Positions 1-10,378 of a DNA stretch of 39,052 nt are shown here, piece after piece. The notes beneath the pieces were generated by a model that saw nothing but the letters and a program-made list of their open reading frames with translations, was not told the origin of the DNA and searched no databases. The stretch comes from Gammaproteobacteria bacterium (GTDB lineage Bacteria > Pseudomonadota > Gammaproteobacteria > Steroidobacterales > Steroidobacteraceae). The stretch lies in contig DAHXNE010000095.1 of the NCBI GenBank assembly GCA_027366635.1, positions 1 through 39,052 on the forward strand. Direction: 5' to 3'. How positions within the stretch are numbered: position 1 is the stretch's first letter; each line of letters begins with the position of its first letter. The translations under genes were made by a program, and so were the position numbers.

Positions 1-925
<925 letters not shown>

Positions 926-1600
926 CTAGCGGCGCGGCGGATCGCGCGCCGGAGCGCGCACCGGAGCGCGCACCGGAAAGCCGAGGTTATCCGCCCCGTT
1001 CCAGTGCTCCCACGCGCTCAGCACGCGGTTGGGATAGAAGGCGTGGCCGACACTGCCGTTGTATTCCTCGAGCGCGAGGCGCACGTCGTCGTGGGCCCCC
1101 TGCAAGTAGTAACGCAGGATCGCGCAGCCCATGCGGATGTTCGGCGCCACCCGCACCAGCTCGTAACCCTTCATGCCGAGCCGTTCCGGCCAATAGGGCA
1201 TCACCTGCATGAGGCCGACGGCCCCGCTCGCGGAGACGGCCCAGCGGTTGAAATCGCTCTCCACCTGCATCACCGCCAGCACCAGGCCAGGCGGGACTTT
1301 GGCCTTGCCGGGCTGATGCGTCACGCAGTACACCTGCCTGAGAATGCGCAATCGCTCGGCGGGGTTGTGCACGTAGCGCGCGAGCCGCGGCTCCATGAGC
1401 GTGTACCACACGGCCGCATCGAACCGGTTGAGGAAGCACTGCGAGCGGGCGATGGCCCGCTGGACAATGGGCCGCAGGGCCGGATCGCGCTGCCCGCCGG
1501 CATCGGCGCGCGGGGCGAGCCCAAACCCGAGCCCCAGGGCGACAAACGCGCACGCGGTCCTAGTGGCCCACGCGCTGGCGGAGAAACTCGAGCGCCTCAT
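926..1600 (-). CDS. Secreted lytic transglycosylase, SLT domain
   Basis: Predicted periplasmic enzyme that cleaves the glycan strand of peptidoglycan. From ATG 1600 the product is 224 residues: a signal peptide (residues about 12-34, hydrophobic [18 protein letters not shown]), then a goose-lysozyme-like SLT domain with the catalytic Glu114 in [10 protein letters not shown], followed by [11 protein letters not shown] and the EEYNGS block, all standard for this fold. The start lies 41 nt inside the 3' end of proS in another frame, so translation may be coupled to proS. The frame stays open further upstream to 1714, but those codons lie wholly inside proS and make no signal peptide. The C-terminus repeats the tripeptide-like unit [10 protein letters not shown], a low-complexity tail. 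Confidence 0.85.
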   Translation of the reverse strand: MRRSSFSASAWATRTACAFVALGLGFGLAPRADAGGQRDPALRPIVQRAIARSQCFLNRFDAAVWYTLMEPRLARYVHNPAERLRILRQVYCVTHQPGKAKVPPGLVLAVMQVESDFNRWAVSASGAVGLMQVMPYWPERLGMKGYELVRVAPNIRMGCAILRYYLQGAHDDVRLALEEYNGSVGHAFYPNRVLSAWEHWNGADNLGFPVRAPVRAPARDPPRR

Positions 1601-3272
1601 CGGCGGGAAACTCCATACTCTCACTGTCGCGCCGGTGCCGGTATTCCAGGCGGCCGGAGGCGAGACCGCGTTCGGCCACCACCAGCCGGTGCGGAATGCC
1701 GAGCAGCTCCGCATCGGCGAACTTCACCCCGGGACGCGCATCGCGGTCATCGTAGAGCACCTCGATGCCCGCGCCCGTGAGCGCGGCGTACAGCCGATCG
1801 GCCGCCTCACGCACGGGCGCCGACTTGTGCGCGCCCAGGCTCAACAGCACGACCTGGAACGGCGCGAGTGGCTCCGGCCAGATGATGCCGCGCTCATCGT
1901 GGTTCTGTTCGATGGCCGCCGCTACGACGCGCGTCACGCCGATGCCATAACAGCCCATGAAAACGGTGACTTCCTTGCCCGCCTCATCGAGCACCAGCGC
2001 CTTCATGGCGCTGCTGTACTTGCGGCCCAGCTGGAAGATGTGTCCGACTTCGATCCCGCGAGTGATCTTCAGACGCCCGGTGCCGCTGGGGCTCGGGTCG
2101 CCCTCGCACACGTTGCGGATATCCGCCGCGACATAGTCCTGCACATCACGGTCCCAGTTCACGCCCGTGAGGTGCATGTCCTTCTCATTCGCGCCGCACA
2201 CGAAATCCGCGACCACGAGCGCGCTGTGATCGACGTAGAGGCGGCACTTCAGACCCACCGGGCCGATGAAGCCGGCTTCGGTTCCCGTGGCGTGCTGAAT
2301 ACGGTCGGCGCCGGCCATGCGTAGCGGGTTCGCCACGCCCGGGAGCCGCTGCGCCTTCGCGGCGTTCAGCTCGTGATCGCCGCGGATCACCAGCGCCACG
2401 ACCGCCTCGTCACCCTCGCCCTCGACGAGCAGCGTCTTCAGGCAGCGCGCGGGCTCGATCCGCAGCAGCGCCGTCAGCGCCGCGATGGTCCGGGTTCCCG
2501 GCGTCGAGATCTTGGCGAGTGCCTCGCGTGGCTCGGGCCTGAGCGTGGCCGGAGGCAGCGCCGCCGCCGCCTCCATGTTGGCGGCATAGTCGTCGCCGTC
2601 GGAAAAGACGATGGCGTCCTCGCCGGAGGCCGCCAGCACGTGGAACTCCTGTGAGACGTCGCCGCCGATCGGGCCGGAATCGGCGCGCACCGCCCGAAAA
2701 TTCAACCCCATGCGGGTGAAGATCCGTGAATAAGTCGCATGCATCAGCCGATAGCCCTGCTCGAGCGAGCGTTCGTCGGCGTGGAACGAATAGGCGTCCT
2801 TCATGATGAACTCGCGCGCGCGCATCACGCCGAAGCGCGGCCGGATCTCGTCGCGGAACTTGGTCTGGATCTGATAGAAATTGACCGGCAGCTGGCGGTA
2901 GCTCTTCAGTTCGCGCCGGGCGATGTCGGTGATGACCTCCTCATGGGTCGGGCCGGCGACGAAATCGCGCTGGTGGCGATCCTGCACGCGCAGCAGCTCC
3001 GGCCCATAGTCCTGCCAGCGCCGCGATTCCTGCCACAGCTCCGCCGGCTGGATCACCGGCATCAGCAGCTCCAGCGCCTCGGCGCGGTTCATCTCCTCGC
3101 GGATGATGGCCTCGGCTTTGCGTAGCGTGCGCAGCCCCATCGGCAGCCAGCTGTACAGTCCGGAGGCGAGGCGGCGGATCAGTCCTGCGCGCAGCATCAG
3201 CTGGTGGCTGACGATCTCGGCCTCGGCGGGGGTTTCCTTGGTGGTCTGGATGGGGTAGTGCGACAGCCTCAT
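1560..3272 (-). CDS. proS: Prolyl-tRNA synthetase
   Basis: Class II aminoacyl-tRNA synthetase charging tRNA-Pro. 570 residues from ATG 3272 ([19 protein letters not shown]), nearly the length of the E. coli enzyme, and the N-terminus aligns with it by eye; a longer start at 3290 would add six unsupported residues. Motif 2 is in the block [20 protein letters not shown] and motif 3 in [19 protein letters not shown]. Between them lies the bacterial-type editing insertion (about residues 220-400) that hydrolyses Ala-tRNA-Pro. The C-terminal anticodon-binding domain ends in VGH. The lytic transglycosylase gene overlaps its last 41 nt. A good promoter lies directly upstream. Confidence 0.97.
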   Translation of the reverse strand: MRLSHYPIQTTKETPAEAEIVSHQLMLRAGLIRRLASGLYSWLPMGLRTLRKAEAIIREEMNRAEALELLMPVIQPAELWQESRRWQDYGPELLRVQDRHQRDFVAGPTHEEVITDIARRELKSYRQLPVNFYQIQTKFRDEIRPRFGVMRAREFIMKDAYSFHADERSLEQGYRLMHATYSRIFTRMGLNFRAVRADSGPIGGDVSQEFHVLAASGEDAIVFSDGDDYAANMEAAAALPPATLRPEPREALAKISTPGTRTIAALTALLRIEPARCLKTLLVEGEGDEAVVALVIRGDHELNAAKAQRLPGVANPLRMAGADRIQHATGTEAGFIGPVGLKCRLYVDHSALVVADFVCGANEKDMHLTGVNWDRDVQDYVAADIRNVCEGDPSPSGTGRLKITRGIEVGHIFQLGRKYSSAMKALVLDEAGKEVTVFMGCYGIGVTRVVAAAIEQNHDERGIIWPEPLAPFQVVLLSLGAHKSAPVREAADRLYAALTGAGIEVLYDDRDARPGVKFADAELLGIPHRLVVAERGLASGRLEYRHRRDSESMEFPADEALEFLRQRVGH

Positions 3273-3302
3273 GGCGCGGATCTTGGGCAAAGACGGGGGC
3301 GC

Positions 3303-3330
3303 ATCATAACAGGTGAGCTCGAGCTGTTAA
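3303..3330 (-). promoter_or_regulatory. Promoter of proS
   Basis: On the minus strand TTAACA (3330-3325), a 16-nt spacer and TATGAT (3308-3303), each matching five of six consensus positions. It lies 30 nt before the proS start codon, in the proS/pssA divergent region. Confidence 0.65.
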
Positions 3331-3420
3331 GATGCGCCTATCTAGCCCTTGATCCACCGCCCGCGCATGTCCGCACACCCGACACCTGCAAGCGACCCAC
3401 CCGCGACCGAGGAGCATCGG

Positions 3421-4188
3421 ATGCGCCGGCCTCGCCGGGGCTTCTACCTGCTGCCGAATCTGCTGACGACCGCCAGCCTGTTCTCAGGGTTCTATGCGAT
3501 CGTCGCGGCCATCGACAAGCACTTCGCGCCGGCCGGGATGGCGGTGTTCATCGCGATGATCTTCGATTCGCTCGACGGGCGCATTGCCCGTCTGACGCGC
3601 ACCGAGAGCGCGTTCGGCAAGGAGTACGACAGCCTCTCGGACATGGTCTCCTTCGGGCTTGCGCCGGCCATAGTCGCCTACCAGTGGGGCGTGGTGCGCA
3701 TCGCCGAGTACGGCCGGGCCTGGGGGCGTTTCGGGTGGCTGGCCTGCTTCTTCTACGCGGTCGCCGCTGCGTTGCGGCTGGCGCGCTTCAATGTGCGCAC
3801 CGCCGCGCTCGACAAGCGCTATTTCGAAGGATTGCCCAGCCCGTCGGCGGCCGCCACGGTGGCCGGTTTCGTGTGGCTGTCGAGCCAATGGCACGAGCCG
3901 GGGCTCGCGGGCCTGATCGCCGCCTTTGCCGTGACGCTCATCGCGGGGGGGCTGATGGTCAGCCGATTCAGCTACGCGAGCTTCAAAAGCGTCGACTGGG
4001 ACGGACCGATTCGCTTCATCTACCTGCTGCTGGTTCCGCTTGCGTTCGTGCTGATCGCGAGCGACCCGCCGCTGATGTTGCTGATCATCTTCGGTGGCTA
4101 TGCGATCTCGGCGCCCACGCAGTGGGTGTGGCGTCGCGTGCGGCGGCGGCACCGCTCGGCACGCCGGGGCGAGGGCCACGCCGAATGA
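3421..4188 (+). CDS. pssA: CDP-diacylglycerol--serine O-phosphatidyltransferase
   Basis: Integral membrane enzyme that makes phosphatidylserine from CDP-diacylglycerol and serine, the first step to phosphatidylethanolamine. The CDP-alcohol phosphotransferase signature is complete: DSLDGRIAR, then G and two further Asp in FGKEYDSLSDM. Several hydrophobic segments follow, and the C-terminus is Arg-rich. ATG 3421 is chosen because GAGGAG sits six nucleotides upstream and the product then begins MRRPRRGFYLLPN, the usual start of type II PssA (255 residues). An ATG at 3367 would add 18 residues without a ribosome site. The stop overlaps the next gene by ATGA. Confidence 0.93.
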   Translation: MRRPRRGFYLLPNLLTTASLFSGFYAIVAAIDKHFAPAGMAVFIAMIFDSLDGRIARLTRTESAFGKEYDSLSDMVSFGLAPAIVAYQWGVVRIAEYGRAWGRFGWLACFFYAVAAALRLARFNVRTAALDKRYFEGLPSPSAAATVAGFVWLSSQWHEPGLAGLIAAFAVTLIAGGLMVSRFSYASFKSVDWDGPIRFIYLLLVPLAFVLIASDPPLMLLIIFGGYAISAPTQWVWRRVRRRHRSARRGEGHAE

Positions 4189-4916
4189 GCATCGATCCGC
4201 GTCGCGCCGAGTATCTGCGCACGATCGGCATCGACTTGTGGGTGCCGAGAGCGGGCGCCCTGGGCGGCGGTGCCGCGGCGGCTGCCTGCGAATCGCCACC
4301 GGCGCCGCGACCGATCCGCGCGCGAGCGCCCGGGCTGGCCGAGGACACCGAGGCCTGGCAGAGATTGCGTGCCGAGGTCCGCGGATGTACCCGCTGCGCG
4401 CTGCATCAGAGTCGTACCCAGGCGGTCCTGGGGGTGGGGCCCGAGCGCTGCGATTGGATGGTGGTGGGAGAGGCGCCGGGGGCGGAGGAGGATCGGCGCG
4501 GGGAGCCCTTCGTCGGGCGAGCCGGTAAGCTCCTGGATGCGATGCTGCGCGCGATCGGGCTCGGCCGTGACGCGAACGTCTACATCGCGAATATTCTCAA
4601 GAGCCGTCCGCCGGGCAATCGCGATCCGCGGCCCGAGGAGGTGCAGGCATGCCTGCCGTACCTGCACCGCCAGATCGAGCTGGTGCAGCCGCGGCTGTTG
4701 CTCGCGGTCGGGCGGATTGCGGCGCAGAATCTGCTCGGTACCGACCAGTCCCTGGGTAAGCTGCGCGGACGCGTGCATCGCTTCGGCGAGCGCAACGTGC
4801 CGCTGGTGGTGACGTATCATCCCGCGTACCTGCTGCGCTCGCCTGCGGACAAGCGCCAGGCGTGGGAGGATTTGAAATTCGCGCGCGCGACGCTCGCGCG
4901 CTCGCTGACGGGCTGA
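4185..4916 (+). CDS. Uracil-DNA glycosylase, family 4 (Fe-S type), one cluster cysteine replaced
   Basis: Removes uracil from DNA to start base-excision repair. 243 residues; motif A GEAPGAEEDRRGEPFVGRAGKLLD (residues 95-118, shown here by its positions and the GEAPG start) and the motif B segment YHPAYLLR near residue 211 are intact. Family 4 enzymes normally hold a 4Fe-4S cluster with four Cys: here CTRC (Cys68, Cys71) and Cys156 in VQACLPYL are present, but the third position, usually KCRPPxNR, reads KSRPPGNR with Ser140 (AGC codon). The N-terminal 55 residues are Ala/Pro-rich and probably flexible. Start ATG 4185 overlaps the pssA stop; rimI follows after 7 nt. Confidence 0.9.
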   Translation: MSIDPRRAEYLRTIGIDLWVPRAGALGGGAAAAACESPPAPRPIRARAPGLAEDTEAWQRLRAEVRGCTRCALHQSRTQAVLGVGPERCDWMVVGEAPGAEEDRRGEPFVGRAGKLLDAMLRAIGLGRDANVYIANILKSRPPGNRDPRPEEVQACLPYLHRQIELVQPRLLLAVGRIAAQNLLGTDQSLGKLRGRVHRFGERNVPLVVTYHPAYLLRSPADKRQAWEDLKFARATLARSLTG

Positions 4917-4923
4917 TGAGACG

Positions 4924-5421
4924 ATGGCCACCGCTCCGGAACTGCTCGAACCGACGCCCTCATCCATCCGTGCGATGCGCGAGGCGGACGTGCCGCGGGT
5001 ATTCGCGATAGAGCGCCGCTCGTACACGTTTCCCTGGAGCGCGAACATCTTTCGCGATTGCCTGCGGGTCGGCTATGTCTGCCGCGTGCTCACCGTCGGT
5101 GGGGTACTCGCCGCCTACGGGGTGATGAGCATGGGCGCCGGCGAGATGCACGTGCTCAATCTCTGTGTTGCCGAGGCGCAGCGCGGCCGCGGCTTCGGCC
5201 GGCGCATGCTCGAGCACCTGCTCGCGCAGGGCGTGGCCGCCGGCATCTATGCTGCCTTTCTCGAGGTGCGCCCGTCGAACGACGCGGCGCTGCGGCTGTA
5301 TCATTCGCTCGGGTTCCAACAGATCGGCATGCGGCGCGGCTATTATCAGGCGGTCAATGGCCGCGAAGACGCCTGCGTGCTGAAACTGAGCCTGTTGTCC
5401 CGCGGAACCACCCTGACCTGA
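4924..5421 (+). CDS. rimI: Ribosomal protein S18-alanine N-acetyltransferase
   Basis: GNAT acetyltransferase that acetylates the N-terminal Ala of ribosomal protein S18. 165 residues. Recognisable RimI blocks are FPWS near residue 37, the acetyl-CoA loop LNLCVAEAQRGRGFGRRML (motif A, RGRGFG), LEVRPSNDAALRLYHSLGF and the terminal REDACVLKL. It follows the uracil-DNA glycosylase by seven nucleotides; in many gammaproteobacteria tsaB sits upstream instead, so the local pairing is a lineage feature. Probably cotranscribed with pssA and the glycosylase. Confidence 0.93.
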   Translation: MATAPELLEPTPSSIRAMREADVPRVFAIERRSYTFPWSANIFRDCLRVGYVCRVLTVGGVLAAYGVMSMGAGEMHVLNLCVAEAQRGRGFGRRMLEHLLAQGVAAGIYAAFLEVRPSNDAALRLYHSLGFQQIGMRRGYYQAVNGREDACVLKLSLLSRGTTLT

Positions 5422-5433
5422 TCCCCTCACGCG

Positions 5434-7020
5434 ATGACCGACTTCACTACCGAAGTCCGCCGGCGGCGGACCTTTGCCATCATCTCGCATCCGGACGCGG
5501 GCAAGACCACGCTCACCGAGAAGTTGCTGCTGTTCGGCGGGGCGATTCAGATGGCCGGGACCGTCAAAGGCCGCAAGGCAACCCGCCATGCCACCTCGGA
5601 CTGGATGCGCCTCGAGCAGCAGCGCGGCATCTCGGTGACCTCCTCGGTGATGCAGTTTCCCTACCGGGAGAGCATCGTCAACCTGCTCGACACTCCGGGC
5701 CACGAGGATTTTTCCGAGGATACCTATCGGACGCTCACCGCCGTCGACTCCGCACTGATGGTCATCGACTGCGCCAAGGGCGTCGAGCAGCGCACCGTCA
5801 AGCTGATGGAGGTCTGCCGGCTGCGCGACACGCCGATCATGACATTCATCAACAAGCTGGACCGGGAAGGGCGCGCCCCGATCGATCTGCTCGATGAGAT
5901 CGAGCGGGTGCTGCGCATCCATACCGCGCCGGTGACCTGGCCGATCGGCATGGGCCGCGCGCTGCGCGGCATCTATCACCTGACCGAGGACCGGATCTAC
6001 GTGTACGCGGCCGGCGAGCGCGGCCGGTTGGGTAAGAATCAGGTGATCGACGGGCTCGCCAGCGAGGACGCCGCGGCGTTTCTCGGCGCCGAGGCGGCCG
6101 CGGTGCGGGCGGAGATCGAGCTGGTGCGTGGCGCCAGCGCGCCGTTCGACCCCCAGGCCTACCTGCGCGGCACCCAGACGCCGGTGTTCTTCGGCTCCGC
6201 CATCAACAGCTTCGGAGTGGAGGAGTTGCTCGCCGCATTCACCCGCCACGCGCCCGGTCCGTTGCCGCGCACGGCGCGCGAGCGCACGGTGCAGCCCGAG
6301 GAGGCCGCGCTCACCGGCTTCGTCTTCAAGATCCAGGCCAACATGGATCCGGGCCACCGCGACCGCATCGCATTCCTGCGCCTGTGCTCGGGGCGCTACG
6401 TGCGGGGCATGCGGCTGCATCACGTGCGCGACGGCAAGGAGGCGCGCATCCAGGACGCGCTGACCTTCATGGCCGCCGAGCGTGAGCACGCCGAGGAGGC
6501 GTTCGCAGGGGACATCATCGGCCTGCACAATCACGGCACGATCAACATCGGCGATACGTTCACGGAGGGCGAGCGGCTGGTGTTCACGGGCATCCCGAAT
6601 TTCGCGCCCGAGATCTTCCGGCGCGCGGTGCTGAAGGATCCGCTGCGAATGAAGGCGCTGCAGAAGGGACTGGCGCAGCTGTGCGAGGAGGGGGCGACCC
6701 AGCTGTTCAAGCCGTTGCGCAACAACGACCTGATCCTGGGCGCGGTCGGCCAGCTGCAGTTCGAGGTCGTGGCATTCCGCCTCCAGGACGAGTACGGGGT
6801 GAGCTGCGTGTTCGAGCCGGTGAACGTGTATACGGCGCGCTGGGTGGCGAGTTCCGAGGAGCGCAAGCTCGAGGAGTTCCGCGCGCGCGCCTACGAGAAC
6901 CTGGCGCTGGATCACAGCGGGGCGCCGGTGTATCTGGCGCCCTCGCGAGTCAATCTGGAGCTGACGGTCGAGCGCTGGCCCGATATCACGTTCCGCCAGA
7001 CGCGCGAGCACGCGCTGTAG
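5434..7020 (+). CDS. prfC: Peptide chain release factor 3
   Basis: Translational GTPase that recycles RF1/RF2 from the terminating ribosome. 528 residues, one fewer than E. coli RF3. G1 SHPDAGKT (18-25), the switch region ending [13 protein letters not shown]3 DTPGHEDF and G4 NKLDRE are all intact, and the RF3-specific segment [18 protein letters not shown] follows G1. It lies 12 nt after rimI and is the last gene of this rightward run, converging on valS. Confidence 0.97.
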   Translation: MTDFTTEVRRRRTFAIISHPDAGKTTLTEKLLLFGGAIQMAGTVKGRKATRHATSDWMRLEQQRGISVTSSVMQFPYRESIVNLLDTPGHEDFSEDTYRTLTAVDSALMVIDCAKGVEQRTVKLMEVCRLRDTPIMTFINKLDREGRAPIDLLDEIERVLRIHTAPVTWPIGMGRALRGIYHLTEDRIYVYAAGERGRLGKNQVIDGLASEDAAAFLGAEAAAVRAEIELVRGASAPFDPQAYLRGTQTPVFFGSAINSFGVEELLAAFTRHAPGPLPRTARERTVQPEEAALTGFVFKIQANMDPGHRDRIAFLRLCSGRYVRGMRLHHVRDGKEARIQDALTFMAAEREHAEEAFAGDIIGLHNHGTINIGDTFTEGERLVFTGIPNFAPEIFRRAVLKDPLRMKALQKGLAQLCEEGATQLFKPLRNNDLILGAVGQLQFEVVAFRLQDEYGVSCVFEPVNVYTARWVASSEERKLEEFRARAYENLALDHSGAPVYLAPSRVNLELTVERWPDITFRQTREHAL

Positions 7021-7107
7021 GTCCGGCCGCCTGGTCGGTCGGGGGCGGCGGCGAGTGCGCAGGGTTGGCTGGGCGGGGCTCGAGGACCGGTTCTAGCGCG
7101 GTCCGTG

Positions 7108-7127
7108 TGCGTCGCGCTGGCGACGCA
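7108..7127. terminator. Stem-loop at the prfC/valS convergence
   Basis: TGCGTCGC / GCGACGCA, an 8-bp perfect stem with a 4-nt loop directly after the valS stop codon. There is no T-run on either strand, so it may protect or pause rather than terminate by itself. Confidence 0.4.
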
Positions 7128-9896
7128 TCAGGAGCCCAGCATGCCGCGCACCCGCTCCAGTTGCGCGCTCAGGCCGGTGGCGGTGCGCTCGAGCTCCTCG
7201 GCGCGTGCTTTCTCGCCGTCGACCACCGCGGCCGGGGCATTGCTGAGGAAGCTCTGGTTCTGCAGTCGCGTGCGCACCTTGGCCAGGTCGGCTTGGGCGC
7301 GCGCCAGCAGTTTCTCCAGGCGCTCGAGCTCCGCCGCCGCATCGATCAGTCCGGCCATCGGCACGAGCACCGTGAGCGCGCCGATCAGCGCCGTGGCCGA
7401 CTCGGGCGCGCGCTCGAGCGGGGCGAGCACGGTGATCGTCTCGGTGCCGGCCAAGCGCTCCAGATACGGGCGGTGGCGCTCCAGATGGCGCAGGTCCTCG
7501 GAAGTTGCCCCTTTGAGTAGCACCGGAATGCGTCGTCCGGGGTTGATGTTCATTTCGCCGCGGATCTGGCGGATCGCCAGCACGAAGGCCTGGATCCAAC
7601 CGATCTCGTGCTCGCTGGCCTCGTCGGCGGGGAATTGCTCTGAGCGCGGATAGGGCGCGAGCATCACCGTCTCGCCGCCAAGGCCGGCGAGCGGCGCCGC
7701 CCGCTGCCAGATCTCCTCGGTGATGAACGGCATGATCGGATGCAATGCGCGCTGCAGCGCCTCGAGGATCTGCGCGAGCGTACGCCGGGCAGCGCGCCTG
7801 GCGGGCGCCGGGAACAGTTCGGACTGCAGCACCGGTTTGGTGAGCTCGAGGTACCAGTCGCAGTACTCGTGCCAAGTGAACTCGTACAGTGCGTTGGCGG
7901 CGTAGTCGAAGCGGTATTCGCCGAGGGCCTTTTCAACGGTCGCGATCGCCCGCCCGAAGCGCGAGCGGATCCAGCGGTCGGCCACGGACAGCTCAACCGG
8001 CGCGGTGCCGTCATCTTGCGGCTCGTACACCAGGGTGACGAAGCGCGCGGCATTCCACAGCTTATTGCAGAAGTTGCGGTAGCCGGCCACGCGCGCCAGA
8101 TCGAAGCGGATGTCGCGGCTGGGAGAGGCGAGGGCCGCGAAGGTGAAGCGCAGAGCGTCGGTGCCGTGCGCGGCTATGCCGTCGGGGAATTGTTTGCGCG
8201 TGGCCTTCTCGACCGCCGGCCGCATCCGTGGCTGCATCATGCCGCTGGTGCGTTTGGCGAGCAACGACTGCAGGTCGATGCCATCGACGATGTCGAGAGG
8301 GTCGATGACGTTGCCCTTGGACTTGGACATCTTCTCGCCGTGCTCGTCGCGGATCAGGCCGTGGATGTAGATGTCACGGAACGGCACGTCGCCGATGAAT
8401 TTCAGTCCGAACATCATCATGCGCGCGACCCAGAAGAAGATGATGTCGAAGCCGGTCAGCAGCACGGTGGTCGGGTAGTAACGCTCCAGCTCCGCTGTGC
8501 GCTGCGGCCAGCCCAGGGTCGAGAACGGCCACAGGGCGGAGGAGAACCAGGTGTCGAGCACGTCCGGATCCTGGCGCAGGAGGACCGCCGGCCCGAGCGC
8601 GTGCCTGATTCGCACGTCCTGCTCGCTGTGTCCGACGTATACGGCGCCTTGCTCGTCGTACCATGCGGGAATGCGATGTCCCCACCACAACTGACGGCTG
8701 ATGCACCAGTCGCGGATGTTGCGCATCCATTCGAAGTACGTCTTGGACCAACCCTCGGGGATGAAGCGAGTGCGGCCGGATTGCACCGCGGCGATGGCCG
8801 GCCCGGCGAGCGGCGCGACGCTCACGAACCATTGATCGGTCAGGTAGGGCTCGAGCACCGCGCCGGAGCGATCGCCGCGCGGGACCGTCATGCGGTGCGG
8901 TTCGGTGCGCTCGAGCAGACCCGCGGATTGCAGCTCGGCGAGCACGCGCCCGCGTGCCGCAGTACGTTCCAGTCCGCGGAAGCGCTCGGGCACGTTGTCG
9001 TTGAGTTCGGCGCGGGGCGTGAAGATATTGATCTGCGCCAGCTGGTGACGGCGTCCGATCTCGTTATCGTTGAAGTCGTGCGCCGGGGTGATCTTGACGC
9101 ACCCGGAGCCGAACGAGGCGTCCACGTGGGCGTCGGCGATGATCGGGATCAGCCGCTCGGCGAGCGGCAGGCGCAGTTGCTTACCGATCAGATGGCGGTA
9201 GCGCTCGTCGTCGGGATTGACCGCGACGGCGGTGTCGCCGAAGAGCGTCTCCGGGCGCGTGGTGGCGACGACCACCTGGCCGGTCCCGTCCTCCAGTGGA
9301 TAGCGCAGATGCCAGAGATGTCCGTCCTCTTCTTCGCTCTGCACCTCGAGGTCGGACAGCGCGGTGAGCAGCACCGGGTCCCAGTTCACCAGGCGCTTGC
9401 CGCGATAGATCAGCCCCTCTTCGTACAGACGCACGAACACTTCGATGACCGCGCGCGAGAGACCTTCGTCCAGGGTGAAGCGCTCGCGTGACCAGTCGAC
9501 CGAGTCGCCGAGGCGGCGCATCTGCCCGGCCATGGTGCCCCCGGATTGCGCCTTCCATTGCCAGACGCGCTCGAGGAATGCCTCCCGGCCGAGATCGGCG
9601 CGGCGCACGCCTTCGGCCTCGAGCTGGCGCTCGACGACCATCTGCGTGGCGATGCCCGCGTGGTCGGTGCCAGGCTGCCAGAGCGCGTCATCACCGCGCA
9701 TGCGGTGATAGCGTGTCAAGATGTCCATGAGCGTGTGATTGAACGCGTGCCCCATGTGCAGGGTGCCGGTCACGTTCGGCGGCGGGATCATGATGCAAAA
9801 CGGCGCGCCGCGGCCGCTCGGGGCGAACCAGCCGTGAGATTCCCAGCGTTGGTAGATCCGCCGCTCGATTTCGTGCGGCGCGTAGACTTTTTCCAT
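7128..9896 (-). CDS. valS: Valyl-tRNA synthetase
   Basis: Class I synthetase charging tRNA-Val. 922 residues from ATG 9896 ([13 protein letters not shown]), matching the E. coli start; a TTG nine nucleotides further up is less likely. HIGH signature is [20 protein letters not shown] signature is [16 protein letters not shown], and the CP1 editing domain lies between (roughly residues 190-400). The C-terminal 65 residues ([20 protein letters not shown] onward) form the tRNA-binding coiled coil found in ValS. Last gene of the pepA-holC-valS operon. Confidence 0.97.
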   Translation of the reverse strand: MEKVYAPHEIERRIYQRWESHGWFAPSGRGAPFCIMIPPPNVTGTLHMGHAFNHTLMDILTRYHRMRGDDALWQPGTDHAGIATQMVVERQLEAEGVRRADLGREAFLERVWQWKAQSGGTMAGQMRRLGDSVDWSRERFTLDEGLSRAVIEVFVRLYEEGLIYRGKRLVNWDPVLLTALSDLEVQSEEEDGHLWHLRYPLEDGTGQVVVATTRPETLFGDTAVAVNPDDERYRHLIGKQLRLPLAERLIPIIADAHVDASFGSGCVKITPAHDFNDNEIGRRHQLAQINIFTPRAELNDNVPERFRGLERTAARGRVLAELQSAGLLERTEPHRMTVPRGDRSGAVLEPYLTDQWFVSVAPLAGPAIAAVQSGRTRFIPEGWSKTYFEWMRNIRDWCISRQLWWGHRIPAWYDEQGAVYVGHSEQDVRIRHALGPAVLLRQDPDVLDTWFSSALWPFSTLGWPQRTAELERYYPTTVLLTGFDIIFFWVARMMMFGLKFIGDVPFRDIYIHGLIRDEHGEKMSKSKGNVIDPLDIVDGIDLQSLLAKRTSGMMQPRMRPAVEKATRKQFPDGIAAHGTDALRFTFAALASPSRDIRFDLARVAGYRNFCNKLWNAARFVTLVYEPQDDGTAPVELSVADRWIRSRFGRAIATVEKALGEYRFDYAANALYEFTWHEYCDWYLELTKPVLQSELFPAPARRAARRTLAQILEALQRALHPIMPFITEEIWQRAAPLAGLGGETVMLAPYPRSEQFPADEASEHEIGWIQAFVLAIRQIRGEMNINPGRRIPVLLKGATSEDLRHLERHRPYLERLAGTETITVLAPLERAPESATALIGALTVLVPMAGLIDAAAELERLEKLLARAQADLAKVRTRLQNQSFLSNAPAAVVDGEKARAEELERTATGLSAQLERVRGMLGS

Positions 9897-9939
9897 GCTC
9901 GTCAAAGTCGTTGCGGGACGATCGAATGATTATAGGTTG

Positions 9940-10371
9940 CTACGGCACGCCCAGATTGTGCGTCTGCAGCTCGTAGCCGAGCTCGCGGTAGGCCCGGAAG
10001 CGCGCGCGGCCGGCCTCGCGGCGCGCAGGCTCTCCATCGATGATCTCGGCAACGCGCTCGGCTTGTCCGGCCCACGGCGGGGGCTCGGGCGCGGTGTCGA
10101 GGTTGATCAGTACACCGACGGCGCCGGCGGGCGCCGCGGCGGCGCTGAGCCGCACGGGCGCCGCGTTCGCCTCGCCCAGCCACTCGTGCGGGACGAAGCT
10201 CGTGTCGGCGAATGTCCACAGCAGCGCGTCGAAGCGCTCGAGCTCGGCCCGATCGCCGTGCCACACCAGCACGCTCTGGCCGGCCAGATATGCCTTTTCG
10301 GCGACCCGGCACGCCAGCCTCAGGCGTGCCTCGGGTGCCGGCTGCGCCAGCACGTAGAAGTCCGCGCGCAC
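9940..10371 (-). CDS. holC: DNA polymerase III chi subunit
   Basis: Clamp-loader accessory protein that links the replisome to SSB. 143 residues from GTG 10371 (VRADFYVLAQPAPEARLRLA), close to the 147 of E. coli chi. Conserved blocks are the ACRVAEKAYLAGQSVLVW strand-helix, LLWTFADTSFVPHEW and the C-terminal ARFRAYRELGYELQTHNL. The position between pepA and valS is the classical gammaproteobacterial arrangement and supports the call. Start GTG lies seven nucleotides after the pepA stop; the frame is open further upstream, but inside pepA. Confidence 0.92.
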   Translation of the reverse strand: MRADFYVLAQPAPEARLRLACRVAEKAYLAGQSVLVWHGDRAELERFDALLWTFADTSFVPHEWLGEANAAPVRLSAAAAPAGAVGVLINLDTAPEPPPWAGQAERVAEIIDGEPARREAGRARFRAYRELGYELQTHNLGVP

Positions 10372-10378
10372 TGTACCG

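Noticed and set aside
3204-4916. Long plus-strand frame of 570 codons spanning pssA and the uracil-DNA glycosylase
   Set aside because: Only the part from 4185 is a recognisable protein; the upstream part is a shadow of proS/pssA in another frame, kept open by high GC.
4960-7011. 683-codon minus-strand frame opposite rimI and prfC
   Set aside because: Composition is Arg/His/Gln/Leu-rich antisense shadow; prfC on the plus strand is certain.
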